Below, piece by piece: positions 36,948 through 41,647 of a DNA stretch of 41,647 bases. The position numbers and the translations under genes were made by a program. The stretch is from positions 1 to 41,647 of IMG/VR virus record IMGVR_UViG_3300010430_000155. One strand, given 5' to 3'. Origin of the DNA: a virus. Under the pieces are notes generated by a model. That model was not told where the DNA came from, ran no database searches, and was given only the letters and a program-made list of their open reading frames with translations. Every line of letters starts with the position of its first letter. The stretch's first letter is position 1.

Positions 36948-37784
36948 TTATGCCGTTGTTGATAACATGATGTGATACACAGTACCGTTTATGTCAATGG
37001 GTATGGTGTTATTGACTGTAGCTGTTGATGCAACAGCGGTAATTCCAGACCCTTCAAGCGTCATATTCGTACCGTCATAGTGCATTCTTACATCCTGGCC
37101 TGCACCAAAAGCTATATCTGCTCCTAAATCATCACCATTAAGCAAAATGCCATAAGCATTTGTTGCATCCTGCTTATCTATCCGTATTCCAGTAGCATTT
37201 ACTGTATTTGAGATACTACCAACATCCTCAACAGTAATGCCTATGGATGTTGTAACGGTACTGCTTGTAGTGGCCTTCACAACAATACCTTGCATATTTG
37301 CTACTGTTGCCCCAAAGCCCTGTGCTTTTGGCTCAACAGTCAATCCTGAAAGACCAAGAAGATCAGATGCAGATGATGATGATGCCTGGATTATTGCACC
37401 TGATAGTATTCCAAAGTCCAACAAAGAAGGAGTGGCGGTATATAACGCATTAAGCCTGAATGCAGCTAAAGTACCGCCTATAGAGGTCGTACCGCTTAAC
37501 TCAGGCTCAAATAACTGGGCATTCTTCGCTGCTCCATCATCAGTTATAGTTTCCTTTAGGTGCAGGATCTCATTCGTCTTTATAGACGCACCCGATCCTA
37601 TTCCTACATGGCCGGTGAATAACTGGTTTGTACCGTCTACCGAACCATCTGCTTGTAAGGCGGTATCAGACGAAAAAGAATATAACTCGGTAAAGTTATC
37701 GTTACACTTATCAAAAGCTACGTCTAAAGGATCACCCTGCCCATCGTTCGGGCTTGAACCTATATCTATTACTTGTTTAGCCAT
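36948..37784 (-). CDS. head-fibre-like protein, 278 aa
   Basis: The start at 37784 (one-base overlap with the previous stop) gives MAKQVIDIGSSPNDGQGDPL, then VAFDKCNDNFTELYS. This 'GS.PNDGxGDPLR.AF.K.N.NF.ELY' motif is common at the N-terminus of phage fibre and head-appendage proteins. The middle and C-terminal parts are Gly/Ser/Thr/Val-rich and beta-structured (GILLNGDDLGADIAFGAGQD). The product probably forms a trimeric appendage. A 24-base upstream extension lies within the neighbouring gene. Confidence 0.68.
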   Translation of the reverse strand: MAKQVIDIGSSPNDGQGDPLDVAFDKCNDNFTELYSFSSDTALQADGSVDGTNQLFTGHVGIGSGASIKTNEILHLKETITDDGAAKNAQLFEPELSGTTSIGGTLAAFRLNALYTATPSLLDFGILSGAIIQASSSSASDLLGLSGLTVEPKAQGFGATVANMQGIVVKATTSSTVTTSIGITVEDVGSISNTVNATGIRIDKQDATNAYGILLNGDDLGADIAFGAGQDVRMHYDGTNMTLEGSGITAVASTATVNNTIPIDINGTVYHIMLSTTA

Positions 37785-38521
37785 CAGCCGTCGGTATGCT
37801 CGTACCACGAAGCAGATATATTTACTGCTGTGCTTGTTGCACCAGAGATATTCTCAAAAATGTAACCTGTGTTTGGCGCTAGAATCCATTCTGATACCCC
37901 TCTGTTTTCTCCGCCAATTGACCTGCCAGCCCCCATGCCCTCAGACCATATAATAGTTCCACCCGAATAGACTAAAACACCACCTGTTAGATTATCTCCG
38001 CCTACTCTTACTGCTTGTGCCGCCGTTACTTTTGCGGAATCACGCCTATGGTTAATGGGAACATATGCAGCACCACCTGATGTAAATGTAATTCCTTCTG
38101 TTATTACAATTGTATGCGCCCCACTACCTATGTGGTTCAAAACAAGATGGAGTCTCTTTTGGGGAGAAGTTACTGCAGGCGTGTTTATATATAACTGCAC
38201 CGTATCAGTATTGGCCGCCGCTCCATCTGAGGCAACCATCGAAAAAGCATCACCCTCATGGATTTCATGGTGGGCAATATCAATAACTAGCGGAGCCTTA
38301 AATAACGGATCAAACTCCTGCTCTCTGGTCGAATCGTTTGGGTCTTGCAGAGTAACTGCGCCGCCAATAGGAAGCGGATTTGTAGGACTTACCGGCGTCT
38401 GAGAGCCGTCTGATCCATAAGAAATCTTGTATATCGGGTAGTGAACGTCATTAATGTCATCTGTGGCTACATCTAATGCAGAATGATCAGGAGCTGGGTT
38501 TACCTTAATATTATCTGCCAT
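37784..38521 (-). CDS. virion structural protein, 245 aa
   Basis: The N-terminus reads ATDDINDVHYPIYKISYGSD, which I recall as a feature of phage structural proteins that lie beside the portal or tail fibre. The rest is beta-rich (VQLYINTPAVTSPQKRLHLV, GGVLVYSGGTIIWSEGMGAG). It adjoins the coiled-coil gene by one base. Exact place in the virion unknown. Confidence 0.62.
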   Translation of the reverse strand: MADNIKVNPAPDHSALDVATDDINDVHYPIYKISYGSDGSQTPVSPTNPLPIGGAVTLQDPNDSTREQEFDPLFKAPLVIDIAHHEIHEGDAFSMVASDGAAANTDTVQLYINTPAVTSPQKRLHLVLNHIGSGAHTIVITEGITFTSGGAAYVPINHRRDSAKVTAAQAVRVGGDNLTGGVLVYSGGTIIWSEGMGAGRSIGGENRGVSEWILAPNTGYIFENISGATSTAVNISASWYEHTDG

Positions 38522-39099
38522 TATTCATCGGGTGCTATTGGGTGGATTTCTTCTATTAAGCCTTCTTTATCGCGAGTAACACGGTAGGACAGCATAACAA
38601 GCGGTGGATGCTCGAATTCTATTTCCTTGACTGAATCAGTCAATTCCTTGATCGAGGTCTTCAGGCCATCAATATTGGCTGAAATCGTCTTGGTTATCTC
38701 TTGAGTATGAGGTTTTAAGTCAAGCGTCTGAGTTTCAAGCTTAATACCTGAAATACTGTTTATCAGCGTATTAAGTGAGGCTTCTATTCTTTGTGCATTC
38801 TCATTGAGAGATTTGGATATCTTGTCACCGTCCTCAGAAGGTGGTATCTCAAGCGCGATTTGGGCAATTTCGTCTTTTAACGAAAGTAATAATTTATCAG
38901 TCTCGCGTGAAGACTCGGTTATTGAACTGGCTATTCCTTCATTCGACTCTACGACTTCTTTCGTCAGTTTTTCCTGACTAGCAAGTGATTGCCTTTTATT
39001 CTCGGACTTTCGTTCTTTTCTTTCCCTTATTTGTTCTTTCTTCTCGTTCCTTGCTTTCGCATAGTCTGGATTGATGACGTTAGGCTTGATTTGGTACAT
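38521..39099 (-). CDS. coiled-coil protein between portal and head genes, 192 aa
   Basis: The N-terminal 45 residues are very basic (ARNEKKEQIRERKERKSENK), followed by a long heptad-rich helix (about 50-160) and a short C-terminal beta part (PPLVMLSYRVTRDKEGLI). It overlaps the end of the portal gene by 20 bases. It may be an assembly or packaging accessory protein. I do not know the family. Confidence 0.6.
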   Translation of the reverse strand: MYQIKPNVINPDYAKARNEKKEQIRERKERKSENKRQSLASQEKLTKEVVESNEGIASSITESSRETDKLLLSLKDEIAQIALEIPPSEDGDKISKSLNENAQRIEASLNTLINSISGIKLETQTLDLKPHTQEITKTISANIDGLKTSIKELTDSVKEIEFEHPPLVMLSYRVTRDKEGLIEEIHPIAPDE

Positions 39100-41041
39100 T
39101 CTGAGCCTGTGCGTTCTGTGCCTGAGTGGCTTTCATTCTGTCTATGTTGAATTTAGCCATTTCCCTCAAGTTATCCAGCTGTTGTGAGTATTCCTTGTAC
39201 TGGATACCGGCTTCTTCACCCTCGGCTTTTGCTAAGTTGAGCATCGCTTGAGAAGTGATTAACATCTCGTTATTAATCCAGTCTTGTTCTGCACTCATGA
39301 CTTTAAGAATCTGGTCTGCTCGCTTGAGGGTCATTTCCTGCTCAAACTTAACAACTTCAAATGGAGGCTGCTGTTCGGGCATTTCCATAATCTGCTCGAT
39401 TCCTGGCTGTTCCTCGGCCTCCAGAATGCGCTGCATGGCAACTTTCGGATTGACCAGCCCTGTGGGTATCTTCTGCATCAAAGCGTTCGCCTTGGCGAGC
39501 TTCTGTTGTTCTGAGGTGTAGTTTGAGTCTGCGGCGGGCTTGATATTGACAGATTGAATATCAAAGTCTACCCTGAACAAGATTTCGCCTATCTTTTCTT
39601 TCTCTTCTTCCTTCAGTCCATCAATAACATTCAAATACTGTTGTGGCTGTAAATGAACGGAATCAAGATAGTAAATGCGTTGGAATTCGTTATTTGCTGA
39701 CCTGTGATTTCGCTTGTAAATACCCGCGAATATCCTTTTCCCTTCTTCCTGAACTGCAATCGTCGTCGTTGCTTTCTGGTTCTGGCCTGGATTCTCACCT
39801 ACTTGTGAGTCCAAAGTACTCGATATCCGTTGGGCAGCGGTCATCATCATGCCCAAAAGACTAAATAAGACTTGAGAAGGCTGCATTTGGGGGAAATGAA
39901 CGACATTACGCGCCAAATCCTGTCCAGAAGTCGGTACAGAGGTGTATTCGCCCATCCTTCGCTTAATAACACCGCCCTTTATCTTAATCCCTCTACCTAA
40001 AAGACCACCTCCCGTAACTGAAAGGGTTCCGGCATCGTTTAACTGGTTAATGCCCGTATTTATCTGCTTGTTTAGAGGCCCAAGAAGCTGACCGAAGCCC
40101 AAATCCATGATTGAGCCATCGGGATTAGGGATAAATCCGTACTTTGTAAAGAACTGCTCTTGATTGACGTTAAGTATTTTCTCATCATCTGCCATAATGT
40201 CAGCTTCAGAGTAACCAACAACAATCTTGAGGACGTTTCTGGACTCTTTCTCAACCGTACAGATGTAGGGTTCCATCAAGCCATCGTTATCGAGGTCATA
40301 CCATGTATGTTGTTCGAGCATGGTATAAGGTGTTGAGTCGTCAATCTCAGATACGTGCTGACTTTCTGGCTTATCTGAATCAGTCTTGGTTGGCTTTCCA
40401 AGTTCTACATCAAGATAGAATCCCTGGAGCTGAAGTGATTTCAGCTCATTGGCGGTCATGTCGAAGAAGTGGGTCTTTCTAAATGACTTCTCGATAGACT
40501 TCGCATTATTACACATGACGAATTCATTAGGAGAGAGCATTTCGGAGGCATTTCTGTCTAAGCTCTCATCTCTGTAGGTCTTTTTGTACATCTGACCCAG
40601 CAAAGGCTGGACAATAAAGCCCCTGTCCATTTCCTCTTCCCATTCTGGGATTCCTTCGAGAAGTTCCCACGACATATACTTGGAAACCCGTATAGCAGAG
40701 TTCTGCTTCTCTCCAGTAGGATCGCTTCCGATAATCCTCGACTTCACTATATCTACAGGAGGGATTAAAGCGGGATACATTCTGGAGTTATACTGAATAA
40801 TCGCCTCAGTTATAACGGGCATCATCACATTAGAAGCATTGGGCCAAGGGAATGACTTCTGTTTGGCGTTCTGAAGGGCTAAGTCCATAGCATCCTTCAT
40901 CTTCTCTTCCCACGGCGCACGATCACTCCTGTCAGCGTCGTATCCGTCTACGACCTGCCCACCAATCTTCGCTAAAGTGTCCTTATCCAGCGATTCAGCA
41001 ATATTATCGCTGTCTATGAATTTTATTAAATCACTTAGCAT
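39080..41041 (-). CDS. portal protein
   Basis: This 653-residue protein makes the ring through which DNA enters and leaves the head. Residues 60-150 read SFPWPNASNVMMPVITEAII, QYNSRMYPALIPPVDIVKSR and YMSWELLEGIPEWEEEMDRG. Then GQMYKKTYRDESL and the stretch DLGFGQLLGPLNKQINTGIN (about 315-335) follow, as in P22/N4-like portals. The C-terminal part is helical and Gln-rich. It sits right after terminase, as usual. It begins MLSDLIKFIDSD with ATG overlapping the small basic gene by 11 bases. Confidence 0.92.
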   Translation of the reverse strand: MLSDLIKFIDSDNIAESLDKDTLAKIGGQVVDGYDADRSDRAPWEEKMKDAMDLALQNAKQKSFPWPNASNVMMPVITEAIIQYNSRMYPALIPPVDIVKSRIIGSDPTGEKQNSAIRVSKYMSWELLEGIPEWEEEMDRGFIVQPLLGQMYKKTYRDESLDRNASEMLSPNEFVMCNNAKSIEKSFRKTHFFDMTANELKSLQLQGFYLDVELGKPTKTDSDKPESQHVSEIDDSTPYTMLEQHTWYDLDNDGLMEPYICTVEKESRNVLKIVVGYSEADIMADDEKILNVNQEQFFTKYGFIPNPDGSIMDLGFGQLLGPLNKQINTGINQLNDAGTLSVTGGGLLGRGIKIKGGVIKRRMGEYTSVPTSGQDLARNVVHFPQMQPSQVLFSLLGMMMTAAQRISSTLDSQVGENPGQNQKATTTIAVQEEGKRIFAGIYKRNHRSANNEFQRIYYLDSVHLQPQQYLNVIDGLKEEEKEKIGEILFRVDFDIQSVNIKPAADSNYTSEQQKLAKANALMQKIPTGLVNPKVAMQRILEAEEQPGIEQIMEMPEQQPPFEVVKFEQEMTLKRADQILKVMSAEQDWINNEMLITSQAMLNLAKAEGEEAGIQYKEYSQQLDNLREMAKFNIDRMKATQAQNAQAQNVPNQA

Positions 41042-41159
41042 GTGGTTCCTTCGTGGGTTTTTTCTTCTTTTTGAAGTTAATAAGGTCGTAGTTACTGCGG
41101 TATTCTTTGGAATTAGGACGGGATTTGATCTTATCGCCGGTTATATCGTTTCTAGCCAT
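41031..41159 (-). CDS. small basic protein between terminase and portal, 42 aa
   Basis: A 42-codon frame overlaps the terminase stop (ATGGCTAG) and the portal start. It reads MARNDITGDKIKSRPNSKEY then RSNYDLINFKKKKKPTKEP. The run of lysines suggests nucleic-acid binding. Its conserved-looking coupling to both packaging genes speaks for real translation. Function unknown. Confidence 0.55.
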   Translation of the reverse strand: MARNDITGDKIKSRPNSKEYRSNYDLINFKKKKKPTKEPHAK

Positions 41160-41647
41160 ATCCCGTTACTGAGTCTTGTGGGCCGTAATCTAAGTCTTCT
41201 TCGTATTCGTAGTCTTCAATGTCGGACTCCTTTACAGCATGTCGTACCATTGCACAGATATACCTTATCACCGCTATAAGATCGTCGTCCCTATCAACTA
41301 TCTTGGCTTTTCCTTCTGCAGTCTTCGTTGTGTGGAAGTTCCTCAATTCCTCCCAGACTTCGGGAAGGGTATTGAAAATCCTTAACCTTCTATCTGCAAA
41401 GCGAGAATTCATGTCTACAAGTTGAGGTTCGATCTTAATACCACCCTTACCCTCTGGCTTCTCTGGGTCTGGGTTGGTTACGTGGGTATGGAACATATTC
41501 ACCCCGTACCTTCGATACTCTTGAGCTACCGTTCCACCACCGGGTACTGTCTTCTCGCCGTCGTGGGGATACATCATCGGTATCCACTGGGGTCTTGAGA
41601 TTACTCTCGCAGCTACGTCTGGAATCTTGTTAGCAAAGACCTTCAAA
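41152..41647 (-). CDS. large terminase subunit, C-terminal part (cut by window edge)
   Basis: The last 164 residues of the packaging motor are present; the gene continues beyond the right edge. Seen here: the end of the nuclease domain with RRYGVNMFHTHVTNPDPEKP, QLVDMNSRFADRRLRIF, then LRNFHTTKTAEGKAKIVDRD, DDLIAVIRYICAM and an acidic tail. DDD..DAIRY-like segments are typical at the end of the terminase nuclease. The ATPase domain lies outside the window. The start given by the open frame (TTG at 41646) is not a true start. Confidence 0.85.
   Translation of the reverse strand, partial: LKVFANKIPDVAARVISRPQWIPMMYPHDGEKTVPGGGTVAQEYRRYGVNMFHTHVTNPDPEKPEGKGGIKIEPQLVDMNSRFADRRLRIFNTLPEVWEELRNFHTTKTAEGKAKIVDRDDDLIAVIRYICAMVRHAVKESDIEDYEYEEDLDYGPQDSVTGYG

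Noticed and set aside
37237-37953. 238-codon plus-strand open frame
   Set aside because: It is antisense to two well-formed virion genes and spans their junction. The product has no sensible domain.
1-41647. Window as a complete circular genome
   Set aside because: Joining the right end to position 1 brings a stop codon into the terminase frame after about 13 codons, so the ends do not meet.
1-41647. tRNA genes or CRISPR arrays
   Set aside because: No T-loop-type GTTCRANNC with a matching cloverleaf and no regularly spaced direct repeats were found by eye.

Overview
The window looks like one stretch of a tailed double-stranded DNA phage or prophage with P22-type (short-tailed, podovirus-like) virion genes and lambda-type early regulatory genes. 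A NinG/Rap protein, a Q-type antiterminator, a Rad52-like annealing protein and the P22-like gene order together suggest a temperate or formerly temperate phage of a gammaproteobacterium. The host genus cannot be read from the sequence. The window is incomplete. The large terminase runs off the right edge, and joining position 41647 to position 1 does not continue its reading frame. I see no integrase, DNA polymerase, clear endolysin, tRNA or CRISPR array here.

Positions 1-2953 (+) hold a block of small, poorly known early genes with strong GGGAG ribosome binding sites and intergenic hairpins. Two of these hairpins (491-523 and 1114-1146) share loop, flanks and distance to the next ATG while their stems differ completely. 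The block ends at a strong terminator hairpin (2956-3001).

Positions 3081-10010 (-) form a tightly packed early operon read right to left, mostly with ATGA stop/start overlaps. It starts with a ribbon-helix-helix regulator behind a near-consensus promoter. It then carries many small proteins, a Mom-like GNAT acyltransferase, a protein resembling replication-initiation proteins, an ADP-ribosyltransferase-like protein and NinG. It ends with a Q-like antiterminator whose only well-placed start codon is ATA. A sigma70-like promoter lies just after Q, followed by the terminator hairpin, as in lambda pR'/tR'.

Positions 10090-14710 (+) are divergent from that operon. They encode a membrane protein, a lipoprotein, a GC-richer intergenic stretch of about 370 bases that may be a structured RNA, small coupled genes, a Rad52-type single-strand annealing protein, an HTH protein and a DUF551 protein.

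Positions 14721-41647 (-) are the late operon, read from terminase leftward. The order is terminase, a small basic protein, portal, accessory head proteins, GroES-like co-chaperonin, scaffold, head proteins and major capsid protein. A terminator follows the capsid gene. Beyond it lie a beta-helix protein, a sulfotransferase-like protein, an HNH endonuclease inserted at the 5' end of a zinc-finger gene, lyase-like and repeat proteins, gp4-like and gp10-like tail factors, a fibre, an outer-membrane-barrel-like protein, three ejection proteins, three small virion-like proteins, a secreted protein and a spanin-like membrane protein pair.

The most unusual points are the covarying hairpin pair, the possible structured RNA at 11099-11397, the homing-endonuclease insertion that duplicated the start of its target gene, two genes with apparent ATA/ATT starts, and the Mom-like and sulfotransferase-like enzymes.
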